Positions 33,139 to 45,959 of a stretch of DNA of 64,000 nucleotides are shown piece after piece. The DNA lies in contig NC_057800.1 of NCBI RefSeq assembly GCF_018294505.1, forward strand, positions 474,397,037 to 474,461,036, in the 5' to 3' direction. Below the pieces are notes generated by a model. The model was given only the letters and a program-made list of their open reading frames with translations, had not been told where the DNA came from and searched no databases. The translations under genes were made by a program, and so were the position numbers. Source of the DNA: Triticum aestivum (lineage: Eukaryota; Streptophyta; Magnoliopsida; Poales; Poaceae). Within the stretch, counting starts at the first letter, position 1; the number at the start of each line of letters is the position of its first letter.

Positions 33139-34156
33139 CTCATTTCTTACCTGTTCGTGAGAGTATAACCGCTAGCCAGCTGGCAGACTTATACATCTCC
33201 CGAATAGTGTCCCTCCATGGTGTTCCTTTGGAAATCAATTCGGATCGAGGAAGTCTTTTCACCTCTCGATTTTGGGAAAGTTTCCAAAATGCTATGGGAA
33301 CCCGTCTCTCCTTTAGCACCGCTTTCCACCCTCAGTCAAGTGGTCAAGTGGAACGCGTCAACCAAATTCTAGAAGACATGCTTCGAGCCTCCGTTATCTC
33401 TTTCGGAATGGACTGGGAGAAGTGCCTTCCATTTGCCGAATTCGCTTACAACAACAGCTATCAATCTAGCTTGGGTAAAGCCCCTTTTGAAGTTCTCTAT
33501 GGACGACGATGTCGAACACCCCTTAACTGGTCAGAGACCGGGGAAAGACAATTCTTTGGCCCGGATATGATTCAGGAAGCAGAAGAACAAGTTCGTATCG
33601 TTCGTGAAAAGTTGAAAACAGCCCAATCTCGTCAAAAGAGTCAATATGACCGAAAACATAAGGCTATGACTTTCGAGGTTGACGAGAAGGCTTATCTTCG
33701 GGTCACCCCTCTGAAGGGAACCCATCGTTCGGTATCAAAGGCAAATTGGCTCCTCGTTACATTGGACCTTTTCGCATTCTTGCCAAACGAGGAGAAGTTG
33801 CCTACCAATTGGAACTACCTCCGCACCTCTCCAGAGTTCACGATGTCTTCCACGTTTCTCAACTCAGGCGTTGCTTCTCGGATCCTATCCGTGAAGTGGA
33901 CCACGAAACGCTTGATCTCCAAGATAATCTTACATATCGAGAGTACCCCATTCGTATCCTCGATCAAGCCGAACGTACCACGCGACGTCATAATATCAAG
34001 TTTCTCAAGGTTCAATGGTCGCACCATTCTGAGGATGAAGCAACTTGGGAAAGGGAGGATCGTCTTCGACTCGAGTATCCCGCCTTCTTCTCGGAGGAAC
34101 CCAAATCTCGGGACGAGATTCTTTTGAGTGGGGGTGAGTTGTCACACCCTAGCTAG
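33057..34156 (+). pseudogene. Tekay integrase core and chromodomain
   Basis: The core starts MDFITGFPR and contains D (MDF), D (NSDRGSLF) and E (SSGQVERVNQ), so the catalytic triad is complete. A one-base loss in a T run at about 33727 moves the frame. The C-terminus continues in another frame as PRYIGPFRIL and then a chromodomain (FLKVQWSHHSEDEATWERED), which in this group can direct integration to particular chromatin. The frame runs through the polypurine tract and ends at TAG 34154-34156, inside the 3' LTR. Confidence 0.92.
34126..34139 (+). other. Polypurine tract
   Basis: GAGTGGGGGTGAGT directly before the 3' LTR. It overlaps the end of the pol frame. Confidence 0.75.
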
Positions 34157-37100
34157 TCATGCATTAGAGTGTTGCATCATGTTTACTCTTTCATCAGAAA
34201 CTTGAAATGGGGATGACAGAACCCCCAGTCCCCTCTGAAACCAACTAGGGTTACTAAAATAATTTTTCAATGAACCTGAAATGCCCTTCTAAAATGCCCA
34301 TCATTTTTGCCTTGGTTCAGAACCTCTGCCAAAAGTGGTGCACATTTTCTAGGCCATCCTAGGGTTTTTGAATTAAATCATAAATATTTGAATTTGGGCA
34401 TTTAAAATTATATAAAATATTTAAATGCTCAAATATCTCCAAACTAAAATGTTTCATGTTGGAAATAATCCAACTATGGACCAGGAGTAGTTTGGTGATT
34501 TTTGGAGTTGCCTAGGTATTTTATTTAATTCAACAAAGTTGCAGATATATTAAATAAAAACAGAAAACAGAAAAATAAATAAAAGGAGTAGACTTACCTG
34601 GACCTACCTGCCCAGCCCAGCCGGCCCAGCACTGTGCTGGCCCGTGCCAGCCAGCTGCTTCCCCTTGCCAGAGCAGGCAGGGAGGTGAGCATGGCGCGCC
34701 CGAGCTCGCCACGCACCACCCAGCCTCTCTGCATCGCCCTGGTCGCCGTTGCGCCGCGTGGATCGTCTTCTGGTCGTCGCCCCGACCTCGCCGACACCCC
34801 ATTCACTCTCCCCGGCTCTCCCTCGCTCTCTCTCCCACCCGACCGAACACCACCGTCGCCGCCGTTCGCCATAGCCACCGTCTCCGACCACCCCTCGCTT
34901 CCCCGACTAGCTCAGGAGCTCCGCCTCGACTCCCTCTTCCTCCCCACCGCTCCACAGCTCCCCGGAAGCCCTGCATCGCCGCCACGTCGCCGTTCCCCTC
35001 TTCGGGCTCCGACCACCGTCGCCGTCGAATTCGCCGTCTCCAGCGCGTCCCCGAGCCCGCTTCGACGCCCACTGCAACCGCGGTGAGCTACGCCACCGTT
35101 TCCCCCTCTTCTCCCCCCTCGTTCCCTCACCGTAGCCTCCTCCCCACCACGGCCGAACCTCCGCCGTCGCCGAGCTCGCCGTCGACGCAGCTCCGGTGAC
35201 CATTTGGTCACCCCGGCGAGTCCAACAAGTTCGCAAGATCCCGTAGAGCATCCCTAGCACCTCGTTTTGCTCGACTTCGAGCTCCAGCACCGTTCCCGTG
35301 CACGACCGAACCCCGGCGGCCGCAGCCGAGCTCACCGCCGTCGACTCCGGCCACCCCGACCCCAACGGGCTCCGCCAAGAGATGCGGGTTGTCCTCAGCT
35401 CCACTCCGGTGGCCTCCGCGGTCCATTTGGTGGCCGAAACGACCAAAACCACTCTCGCCGCCGCGCTAATGGTCGCCGCCGGCCAGAACTCCGGCTGGCT
35501 GACGTGGCTTAGTTAATTAGTCACTAACCCCCCACCTACTGACGCTGACAAGTGGGCCCAGGGCCTAGTCAAAGCTAACCAGCCCGGGTCAACGCGGGAT
35601 TAGCCCCTGTGTCACTGACGTGTGGACCCCACACGTCAGGTTTGACCCGAGCCAGCCCTGTTGACCTGCTGATGCCACTGTGACGTCAGGCTGACGCAGT
35701 AATTGAATTTCTGGATTTAAATTAAATCAGGAAATTCCAGAATATTAATTAAACTTCAAAAATTCATAACTTTTATTCTGTAACTCCAAATTGGACAAAT
35801 TATATATGAAAAATGATCAGAAAAATCCAATCTATCCATCTGTACTATTTTCATGCATGATCAAACAAGTTAACTTGATGTTTTAAGCAGAACAAGAAAA
35901 GGCACTTTAAAAGGCCATATTTGAATTTGGAATTTGAATCTTTGATTCAAATTTGTTCAAACACTTCTGGCTTTAGTTGCATTAGCCCAACACACTCATA
36001 TTGCCATGTTTCATGCATGCATCATATTGTTGCACATTGTTTGGTGATGCTTGTATATCGATGTCCTTTGCGACAGGATCTGTTCCCGAGGAGTACCGTG
36101 ATTACCCTAACGAAGAACCGTATCCGTGCATCGAACCATCAGGCAAGCAACCAACCATTTGATCATATCGATACAATCCCATGTTCTCGCTCCTGCTCTC
36201 TTTTACTGCATTAAGACAACGCGATTCAAACTGCTGTGTGCTGCGGTAGTTGAACCCATTTCCTCTGCATGACCTGTCATTGCCACAGTAACTAGATGAA
36301 ACCCACTAGCATGTGTAGGAGTTGATTGAGCCATATGTATGTGTTGTTCCTACCTTGCTATGCCTGCTATGCTTAGAGTTGTGTCAGGTCTGGTTCATCT
36401 GGGTGATGGGCTAGAGTGAAATGATTATGTCGGTAATGAGAGTGGTGTGGTGAACACGATTTGGTAAAGGTATCGATGAGAGGCCATGTAGGAGTACATG
36501 GTGGGTTGTTTCATTGAAGCCGACCTTAAGCACTGAGATCTGTATGTGTGATTTAAGATACAGCTACTACCATGCATTGGGCCCTGAAATATGACCCCGC
36601 TCGACTTCTTATTCACCCTAGCTCTCTGTCCAGGAGTTGCAAGTAGTTTCTGGTGTTTGTAGCCTACTGGAGGCCGTGGACAGCGCTGACCGTAGGGGTG
36701 GGCTGTGATGCGGTAGGTACGTGGCACGGTGTACCGAATACCCGTTAGGTATCTCGGGAACCCTGTTCACATCGTTCGGGGCCGTATGGGAAACCTCGGC
36801 CGGACTCCCTGCGGATGGAACCTGAATAGGCGATAAACCTGGACTAGAGGCTTAAGTGTTTAGGTAGGTCGTGGTCTACACCCACGTCGGCTTTCGCTTG
36901 AAGTCTGCCGAGCACATGTCGTGTGCAGACGCTAAGTGGTGGAAACATGTATGAAGAAGTACACCCCTGCAGGGTTAACATGATCTATTCGAATAGCCGC
37001 GTCCGCGGTAAAGGACTACTTGGTTGCCTATACAGTTCATAGACAAGTAAATGGAAACTACTAAAAGCCTCAAGATAAGTGTGAGTGCCGAGGATGGCTT

Positions 37101-38197
37101 TTCCGTAGGAAGACGGAGGTGGATCCTCGGTAGTGTATTGAAGTGGTGAGTAGTGGACTCGTGTGCGCAAAACATTTCAAGTTGGAGTATCGTAGGATAG
37201 TCTAGCCAGGAGTCAAAGCTAGCTTGCTGCAATAACTCCACCAACCCTTCTTGATACTATGCATGTATGTAGGATCTGATGTAAGTCTTGCTGAGTACCT
37301 TTGTACTCATGTTGCTATAATCTACATTTTACAGAAGACGCTGCAACCCCTTCTGATGGGTTCTATGTAGACGTTGACATCAACGAGTAGGCTAAAGACC
37401 CAGGTGGTGACCCTGAGCTTGTGATGGACCACGTAGTATAGCTAGGCTTTCCAAGCCTCTTTTATTTTACTAGTTGTCTGTACCCAGACAAAGTACTTCC
37501 GCTGTTGGCTTGTATGACTGTATGATTTGTATGTGGGGTCGTGAGACCCGTACCTGTGTGTATGATATGTATGGCTCTCTGAGCCTTAAATAAAGTACTT
37601 GTGTCATAGAGTCATGTTGTGATGCTTCGTTGTATTTGCACATATCGAGCATATTGTGTGTATGATTGAAATGCTTGGTATGTGTGGGATCTGACTATCT
37701 AGTTGTTTATCTTTAGTAGCCTCTCTTACCGGGAAATGTCTCCTAGTGTTACCGCTGAGCCATGGTAGCTTGCTACTGCTCTGGAACACTTAGGCTGGCC
37801 GGCATGTGTCCTTCTTCGTTCATGTGTCTGTCCCTTCGGGGAAATGTCACGCTTTGAGTACCGGAGTCCTGTTAGCCCGCTACAGCCCGGTTTACCGGAG
37901 TCCTGCTAGCCCAGTGCTACAGCCCGGACCCACTTGCTGATGACCGACACGTTCGAAGCTGGGTCATGGATGCCTGTCCCTATAAGTCTGTGCCACTTTG
38001 GGTTTACGACTAGTCATGTCAGCCCGGGCTCTTTATCATATGGATGCTAGCGACACTATCATATACGTGAGCCAAAAGGCGCAAACGGTCCCGGGAAAAG
38101 GTAAGACGACACCCGTGGGGATACCGTGCGTGAGGCCGCAAAGTGATATGAGGTGTTACCAGCTAGATCGATGTGACATCGAGTCGGGGTCCTAACA
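34140..38197 (+). repeat. Tekay 3' LTR
   Basis: 4058 bp, nearly identical to 24071-28127. Ends GGGTCCTAACA. Confidence 0.95.
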
Positions 38198-38202
38198 AGC
38201 TC

Positions 38203-38744
38203 ATTATGATGATCCATTACCGAGTGGGCCCAGAGATACCTCTCCGTCATACGGAGTGACAAATCCCAGTCTCGATCCGTGTCAACCCAACAGATACTTT
38301 CAGAGATACCTGTAATGCACCTTTATAGTCACCCAGTTACGTTGTGACGTTTGATACACCCAAGGCACTCTTACGGTATCCGGGAGTTACACGATCTCAT
38401 GGTCAAAGGAAGAGATACTTGACATTGGCAAAGCTCTAGCAAAAAAAACTACACGATCTTTTATGCTATGCTTAGGATTGGGTCTTGTCCATCACATCAT
38501 TCTCCTAATGATGTGATCCCGTTATCAATGACATCCAATGTCCATAGTCAGGAAACCATGACTATCTGTTGATCACAACGAGCTAGTCAACTAGAGGCTC
38601 ACCAGGGACATATTGTGGTCTAAGTATTCACACGTGTATTACGATTTCCGGATAATACAGTTATAGCATGAATAAAAGACATTTATCATGAACATTGAAA
38701 TATAATAATACTTTTATTATTGCCTCTAGGGCATATTTCCAACA
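38203..38744 (-). repeat. Angela 3' LTR, remainder
   Basis: Continues the LTR from TCATTATGATGAT to the terminal TTTCCAACA, matching 45238-45779. The minus-strand polypurine tract AAGTGGGAGAC lies just inside (38745-38755). Confidence 0.93.
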
Positions 38745-38776
38745 GTCTCCCACTTGCACTAGAGTCACCAATCTAG

Positions 38777-41700
38777 TTACATTGTGATGAATCGAACACC
38801 CATAGAGTTCTGGTGTTGATCATGTTTTGCACGCGAGAGAGGTTTAGTCAGCGGATCTGCGACATTCAGATCCGTGTGCACTTTGCAAATCTCTATGTCT
38901 CCATCTTGAACATTTTCACGGATGGAGTTGAAACGACGCTTGATGTGCCTGGTCTTCTTGTGAAACCTGGGCTCCTTGGCGAGGGCAATAGCTCCAGTGT
39001 TGTCACAGAAGAGTTTGATCGGCCCCGACGCATTGGGTATGACTCCTAGGTCGGTGATGAACTCCTTCACCCAAATCACTTCATGCGCTGCCTCCAAGGC
39101 TGCCATGTACTCCGCTTCACACGTAGATCCCGCCACGACGCTCTGCTTGCAGCTGCACCAGCTTACTGCTCCACCATTCAACATATACACGTATCCGGTT
39201 TGTGACTTAGAGTCATCCAGATCTGAGTCAAAGCTAGCGTCGACGTAACCCTTTATGACGAGCTCTTCGTCTCCTCCATAAACGAGAAACATGTCCTTCG
39301 TCCTTTTCAGGTACTTCAGGATATTCTTGACCGCTGTCCAGTGTTCCTTGCCGGGATTACTTTGGTATCTTGCTACCAAACTTACGGCAAGGTTTACATC
39401 GGGTCTGGTACACAGCATGGCATACATAATAGATCCTATGGCTGAAGCATAGGGGATGACACTCATCTCTTCTTTATCTTTTGCCGTGGTCGGTGACTGA
39501 GCCGAGCTCAGTCTCACACCTTGTAACATAGGCAAGAACCCCTTCTTGGACTGATCCATTTTGAACCTCTTCAAAATCTTATCAAGGTATGTGCTTTGTG
39601 AAAGACCTATGAGGCGTCTCGATCTATCTCTATAGATCTTGATGCCTAATATATAAGCAGCTTCTCCAAGGTCCTTCATTGAAAAACACTTATTCAAGTA
39701 GGCCTTAATGCTGTCTAGAAATTCTATATTATTTCCCATCAAGAGTATGTCATCTACATATAATATGAGAAATGCTACAGAGCTCCCACTCACTTTCTTG
39801 TAAACGCAGGCTTCTCCATAAGTCTGCATAAACCCAAACGCATTGATCATCTCATCAAAGCGAATGTTCCAACTCCGAGATGCTTGCACCAGTCCATAAA
39901 TGGATCGCTGGAGCTTGCATACTTTGTTAGCGTTCCGAGGATCGACAAAACCTTCCGGCTGCATCATATACAGTTCTTCCTTAAGATGCCCATTAAGGAA
40001 TGCTGTTTTGACGTCCATCTGCCATATCTCATAATCATAGTATGCGGCAATTGCTAACATGATTCGGACGGACTTCAGCTTCGCTACGGGAGAGAAAGTC
40101 TCGTCGTAGTCAATCCCTTGAACTTGTCGATAACCCTTAGCGACAAGTCGAGCCTTATAAATGGTAACATTACCATCCGCGTCCGTCTTCTTCTTAAAAA
40201 TCCATTTGTTTTCTATCGCTCGCCGATCATCGGGCAAGTCTGTCAAAGTCCATACTTTGTTTTCATACATGGATTCTATCTCGGATTTCATGGCTTCAAG
40301 CCATTTGTTGGAATCCGGGCCCGCCATCGCTTCTTCATAGTTCGAAGGTTCATTGTTGTCTAACAACATGATTTCCAGGACAGGGTTGCCGTACCACTCT
40401 GGTGCGGAACGTGTCCTTGTGGACCTACGAAGTTCAGTAGTAACTTGATCCGAAGTACCTTGATCATCATCATTGTTTTCCTCTTCAGTTGGTGTGGGCA
40501 TCACAGGAACATTTTCCTGAGCTGCACCACTTTCCCGTTCGAGAGGTAGTACTTCATCGAGTTCTACTTTCCTCCCACTTACTTCTTTCAAGAGAAACTC
40601 TTTTTCCAGAAAGCATCCGTTCTTGGCAACAAAGATCTTGCCTTCGGATCTTAAGTAGAAGGTATACCCGACAGTTTCCTTAGGGTATCCTATGAATACG
40701 CATTTTTCCGACTTGGGTTCGAGCTTTTCAGGTTGAAGTTTCTTGACATAAGCATAGCATCCCCAAACTTTTAGAAACGACAGCTTAGGTTTCTTTCCAA
40801 ACCATAATTCATACGGTGTCGTCTCAACGGATTTAGACGGTGCCCTATTTAAAGTGAATGTAGCTGTCTCTAGAGCGTATCCCCAAAATGATAGCGGTAA
40901 ATCGGTAAGAGACATCATAGACCGCACCATATCCAATAGAGTGCGATTACGACGTTCAGACACACCGTTTCGCTGAGGTGTTCCAGGTGGCGTGAGTTGT
41001 GAAACGATTCCACATTTCCTTAAGTGTGTACCAAATTCGTGACTTAAGTATTCTCCTCCATGATCTGATCGTAAGAATTTTATCTTTCGGTCACGTTGAT
41101 TCTCTACCTCATTCTGAAATTCCTTGAACTATTCAAAGGTCTCAGACTTGTGTTTCATTAAGTAGACATACCCATATCTACTCAAGTCATCAGTGAGAGT
41201 GAGAACATAACGATATCCTCCGCGAGCCTCAACGCTCATTGGACCGCACACATCGGTATGTATGATTTCCAACAAGTTGGTTGCTCGCTCCATTGTTCCA
41301 GAGAACGGAGTCTTGGTCATTTTGCCCAAGAGGCATGGTTCGCACGTGTCAAACGATTCATAATCAAGAGACTCTAAAAGTCCATCGGCATGGAGCTTCT
41401 TCATGCGCTTGACACCAATGTGACCAAGGCGGCAGTGCCACAAGTATGTGGGACTATCGTTATCAACTTTAAATCTTTTGGCATCTACACTATGAACATG
41501 TGTAATATTACGCTCGAGATTCATTAAGAATAAACCATTGACCATCGGAGCATGACCATAAAACATATCTCTCATATAAATCGAACAACCATTATTCTCA
41601 GACTTAAATGAGTAGCCATCTCGTATTAAACGAGATCCAGATACAATGTTCATGCTCAAACTTGGCACTAAATAACAATTATTAAGGTTCAAAACTAATC

Positions 41701-42781
41701 CCATAGGTAAATGTAGAGGTAGAGTGCCGACGGCGATCACATCGACTCTGGAACCATTCCCGACGCGCATAGTCACCTCGTCCTTCACCAGTCTCCGTTT
41801 ATTCCGCAGCTCCTGCTGTGAGTTACAAATATGAGCAACGGCACCGGTATCAAATACCCAGGAGTTACTACGAGTACTGGTAAGGTACACATCAATCACA
41901 TGTATATCAAATATACCTTTGGTGTTGCCGGCCTTCTTATCCGCTAAGTATTTGGGGCAGTTCCGCTTCCAGTGACCCTTCCCCTTGCAATAAAAGCTCT
42001 CAGTCTCAGGCTTGGGTCCATTCTTTGACTTCTTCCCGGTAACTGGCTTACCAGGCGCGGCAACCTCCTTGCCGTCCTTCTTGAAGTTCTTCTTACCCTT
42101 GCCCTTCTTGAACTTAGTGGTCTTATTGACCATCAACACTTGATGTTCTTTCTTGATTTCAGCCTCTGCTGACTTCAGCATCGAGAACACTTCAGGAATG
42201 GTCTTCTCCATCCCCTGCATGTTGTAGTTCATCACAAAGCTCTTGTAGCTTGGTGGGAGCGACTGGAGGATTCTGTCAATGACCGCCTCATCTGGGAGGT
42301 TAATGTTCAGCTGGGTCATACGGTTGTGCAACCCAGACATCTTTAGGATGTGCTCACTGACAGAACTATTTTCCTCCATCTTACAACTGTAGAACTTGTC
42401 GGAGACATCATATCTCTCGACCTGGGCATGAGCTTGAAAAACTAGTTTCAGCTCTTCGAACATCTCATATGCTCCGTGGTGCTCAAAACGCTTTTGGAGC
42501 CCCGGTTCTAAGCTGTAAAGCATGCCGCACTGAACGAGGGAGTAATCATCAGCGCGAGACTGCCAAGCATTCATAATGTCTTGGTTCTCTGGGACGGGAG
42601 CGTCACCTAACGGTCCTTCTAGGACGTATTGTTTCCTGGCAGCTATGAGGATGATCCTCAGGTTCCGGACCCAGTCCGTATAGTTGCTGCCATCATCTTT
42701 CAGCTTGATTTTCTCTAGGAACGCGTTGAAGTTCATGTTGACATGAGCGTTGGCCATTTGATCTACAAGACATATTTGCAA
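38777..42781 (-). pseudogene. Angela gag-pol polyprotein with a single nonsense codon
   Basis: One frame of 1335 codons, the full length for this family. On the minus strand: gag (FLEKIKLKDDGSNYTDWVRNL); a zinc knuckle whose first Cys is Ser (ESFYCKGKGHWKRNC); protease (WVFDTGAVAHI); GAG-pre-integrase (HCRLGHIG ... CEPCLLGK); integrase (TDVCGPMS, then the second Asp in the DHGGEY region, then GVSERRNRTLL); RT (MDVKTAFLNG and YVDDILL); RNase H (GSTCEAEYMAAL, KVHTDLNVADPLTKPL). TAG 41129-41131 lies in the integrase core between the first and second catalytic Asp. Everything downstream is open and in phase. Confidence 0.95.
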
Positions 42782-44038
42782 AGGTTTTAGACTAAGTTCA
42801 TGATAATTAAGTTCTAATCAAATTATGAACTCCCACTCAGATTAGACATCCCTTTAGTCATCTAAGTGTTACACGATCCGAGTCGACTAGGTCGTGTCCG
42901 ATCATCACGTGAGACGGACTAGTCATTGTCGGTGAACATTCTCATGTTGATCGTATCTTCCATACGACTCGTGTTCGACCTTTCGGTCTCCGTGTTCCGA
43001 GGCCATGTCTGCACATGCTAGGCTCGTCAAGTTAACCCTAAGTGTTTTTGCTGTGTAAAACTGTCTTACACCCGTTGTATGTGAACGTAAGAATCCATCA
43101 CACCCGATCATCACGTGGTGCTTAGAAGCGACGAACTGTAGCAACGGTGCACAATTAGGGGAGAACACTTCTTGAAATTTTATAAGGGATCATCTTATTT
43201 ACTACCGTCGTCCTAAGTAAACAAGATGCATAAACATAATAAACATCACATGCAATTATATAGTTGTGACATGATATGGCCAATATCATATAGCTCCATT
43301 GATCTTCATCTTCGGGGCTCCATGATCATCTTGTCACCGGCTTGACACCATGATCTCCATCATCATGATCTCCATCATCGTGTCTTCATGAAGTTGTCAC
43401 GCCAACGACTACTTCTACTTCTATGACTAACGTTTAGCAATAAAGTAAAGTAGTTTACATGGCGTTATTCAATGACACGCAGGTCATACAAAAAATAAAG
43501 ACAACTCCTATGGCTCCTGCCGGTTGTCATACTCATCGACATGCAAGTCGTGAATCCTATTACAAAGAACATGATCTCATACATCACAATTCACCATTCA
43601 TCACAACTTCTGGCCATATCACATCACATGATCAATCGCTGCAAAAACAAGTTAGACGTCCTCTAATTGTTGTTGCATCTTTTACGTGGTTGCAATTGGG
43701 TTCTAGCAAGAACGTTTTCTTACCTACGAATCACCACAACGTGATTTTGTCAACTTCTATTTACCCTTCATAAGGGCCCTGTTCATCGATTCCGCTCCAA
43801 CTAAAGTGGGAGAGACAGACACCCGCCAGCCACCTTATGCAACTAGTGCATGTCAGTCTGTGGAACCGGTCTCACATAAGCGTACGTGTAAGGTTGGTCC
43901 GGGCCGCTTCATCCCACAATACTGTTGAGCAAGAAAAGACTAGTAGAGGCAAGTAAGATGACAAAATCCACGCGCACAACAAAATTGTGTTCTACTCGTG
44001 CAAAGAGAACTACGCATAGACCTAGCTCATGATGCCAC
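42782..44038 (-). other. Angela leader and primer-binding region
   Basis: About 1.26 kb of non-coding leader. Next to the 5' LTR the minus strand reads GTGGCATCATGAGCTAGG, a diverged tRNA-Met primer site. Confidence 0.75.
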
Positions 44039-45779
44039 TGTTGGGGAACGTTGCAGAAAATTAAAATTTTTCCTACGGTTTCACCAAGATCCATCTATGA
44101 GTTCACCTAAGCAACGAGTCAAGGGAGAGAGTTTGCATCTACATACCACTTGTAGATCGCGTGCGGAAGCTTGCAAGGTGATGATGGAGTCGTACTCGAA
44201 CGTGATTCGAATCACCGATGACCAAGTGCTGAACGGACAGCACCTCCGCGTTCAACACATGTACGGGACGGGAGACGTCTCCTCCTTCTTGATCCAGCAA
44301 GGGGGAAGGAGAGGTTGAGGAAGACAGCTCCACCGGCAGCACGACAGCGTGGTGATGGTGGAGAGGCAGCACTCCGACAGGGCTTCGCCAAGCACACAAC
44401 GGAGGAGGAGAGGTGTTGGGGAGGGGAGGGCTGCGCCTTGGAGGGTGGTGCAGCTGCCCTCCCCTCACCCCTCTATTTATAGGGGGAAGGGAGAAGGGGG
44501 CCGGCCCCCAAGAACCCATCTAGGGGGGGTGCAGCGGCCAAGGGGAGAGGGGGAGAGGGTGGCTTGCCCCCCAAGCCAAGGGGGCGCCCCCTCTAGGGTT
44601 CCCCCCTCAACCCTAGGCGCAAGGCCCCAAGGGAGGGGGTGCGCCCAGCCCACCAGGGGCTGGCTCCCTGCCCCACGCAGCCCATGTGGCCCCCCCGGGA
44701 GGGGTGGCCCCTCCCGGTGGACCCCCGGAACCCTTCCGGTGGCCCCGGTACAATACCGGTATGACCCCGAAACTTCCCGGTGTCCGTTTGACAACTTCCC
44801 ATATATAAATCTTTACCTCCGGACCCTTTCGGAGCTCCTCGTGACGTCCAGGATCCCATCCGGGACTCCGAACAACATTCGGTAGTCACATACTAGTCTT
44901 CCTAATAACCCTAGCGTCACCGAACCTTAAGTGTGTAGACCCTACGGGTTCGGGAGACATGCAGACATGACCTAGACGCTCTCAGGTCAATAACCAACAG
45001 CGGGATCTGGATACCCATGATGGCTCCCACATGCTCCTCGATGTTGTCATCGGATGAACCACGATGTCGAGGATTCGATCAAACCCTGTATGCAATTCCC
45101 TTTGTCAATCGGTATGTTACTTGCCCGAGACTCGATCGTCGGTATCCCAATACCTTGTTCAGTCTCGTTACCGGCAAGTCACTTTACTCGTACCGTAATG
45201 CATGATCCCGTGTCCAACACCTTGTCACATTGAGCTCATTATGATGATGCATTACCGAGTGGGCCCAGAGATACCTCTCCGTCATACGGAGTGACAAATC
45301 CCAGTCTCGATCCGTGTCAACCCAACAGATACTTTCGGAGATACCTGTAATGCACCTTTATAGTCACCCAGTTACGTTGTGACGTTTGATACACCCAAGG
45401 CACTCTTACGGTATCCGGGAGTTACACGATCTCATGGTCGAAGGAAGAGATACTTGACATTGGCAAAGCTCTAGCAAAACGAACTACACGATCTTTTATG
45501 CTATGCTTAGGATTGGGTCTTGTCCATCACATCATTCTCCTAATGATGTGATCCCGTTATCAACGACATCCAATGTCCATAGTCAGGAAACCATGACTAT
45601 CTGTTGATCACAACGAGCTAGTCAACTAGAGGCTCACCAGGGACATATTGTGGTCTAAGTATTCACACGTGTATTACGATTTCCGGATAATACAGTTATA
45701 GCATGAATAAAAGACATTTATCATGAACATTGAAATATAATAATACTTTTATTATTGCCTCTAGGGCATATTTCCAACA
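44039..45779 (-). repeat. Angela 5' LTR
   Basis: 1741 bp, complete, with TATA box CTATAAATAG on the minus strand at about 44473-44482. Confidence 0.95.
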
Positions 45780-45959
45780 ATAACATGAGTATAACCATGC
45801 ATGGCACTTCTATATTTTTGAACCCAGTATACATTTCCCTGTATTTTCCTCCCAGTTCCAACAGGGACGTATCAATGATGTTTCTTGCATTATCCTACTC
45901 ATACTCTGAACAATGTTGATCTTACATTAACAATCCATGTCCTTTTTGATATGATGCAG

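Larger units (their letters stand above)
24071..38197 (+). mobile_element. Tekay-type chromovirus (Ty3/gypsy) nested in the Angela LTR
   Basis: 14,127 bp with target duplication AGCTC (24066-24070 and 38198-38202). LTRs are unusually long at about 4.06 kb (24071-28127 and 34140-38197). They differ at only about 20 sites plus three 1-bp indels by eye (roughly 0.5%), so the insertion is recent. The primer-binding site TTGGCATCAGAGC starts at about 28131, complementary to initiator tRNA-Met. Internal order: extra ORF, gag with CCHC knuckle, protease, RT, RNase H, integrase, chromodomain. This order and the chromodomain place it in the chromovirus group, probably Tekay/Del. Four single-base frameshifts interrupt the polyprotein. 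Confidence 0.95.
22873..45779 (-). mobile_element. Angela/WIS/BARE-type Ty1-copia element, with a nested insertion
   Basis: Flanked by ATAAC on both sides (22868-22872 and 45780-45784). The 5' LTR (minus orientation) is 44039-45779. The 3' LTR is 22873-24070 plus 38203-38744, split by the Tekay element. Without that insertion and the duplicated 5 bp the element is about 8.8 kb, normal for this family. LTR ends are TGTTGG...CCAACA, and the minus-strand start reads TGTTGGAAATATGCCCTAG, typical of Triticeae Angela/WIS/BARE. The LTRs differ at about 20 sites over 1741 bp by eye (roughly 1%). The polyprotein frame runs from 42781 to 38777 with one TAG. Confidence 0.95.
13617..45959 (+). other. 32,343-bp intron containing three retrotransposons
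   Basis: GTAAGT at the 5' end and GATGCAG at the 3' end. Removing the Tat element (8633 bp), the Angela composite (22,907 bp) and one copy of each 5-bp target duplication leaves 793 bp in three AT-rich pieces: 13617-14018, 22652-22872 and 45780-45959. The remnants carry no coding frame. Confidence 0.72.
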
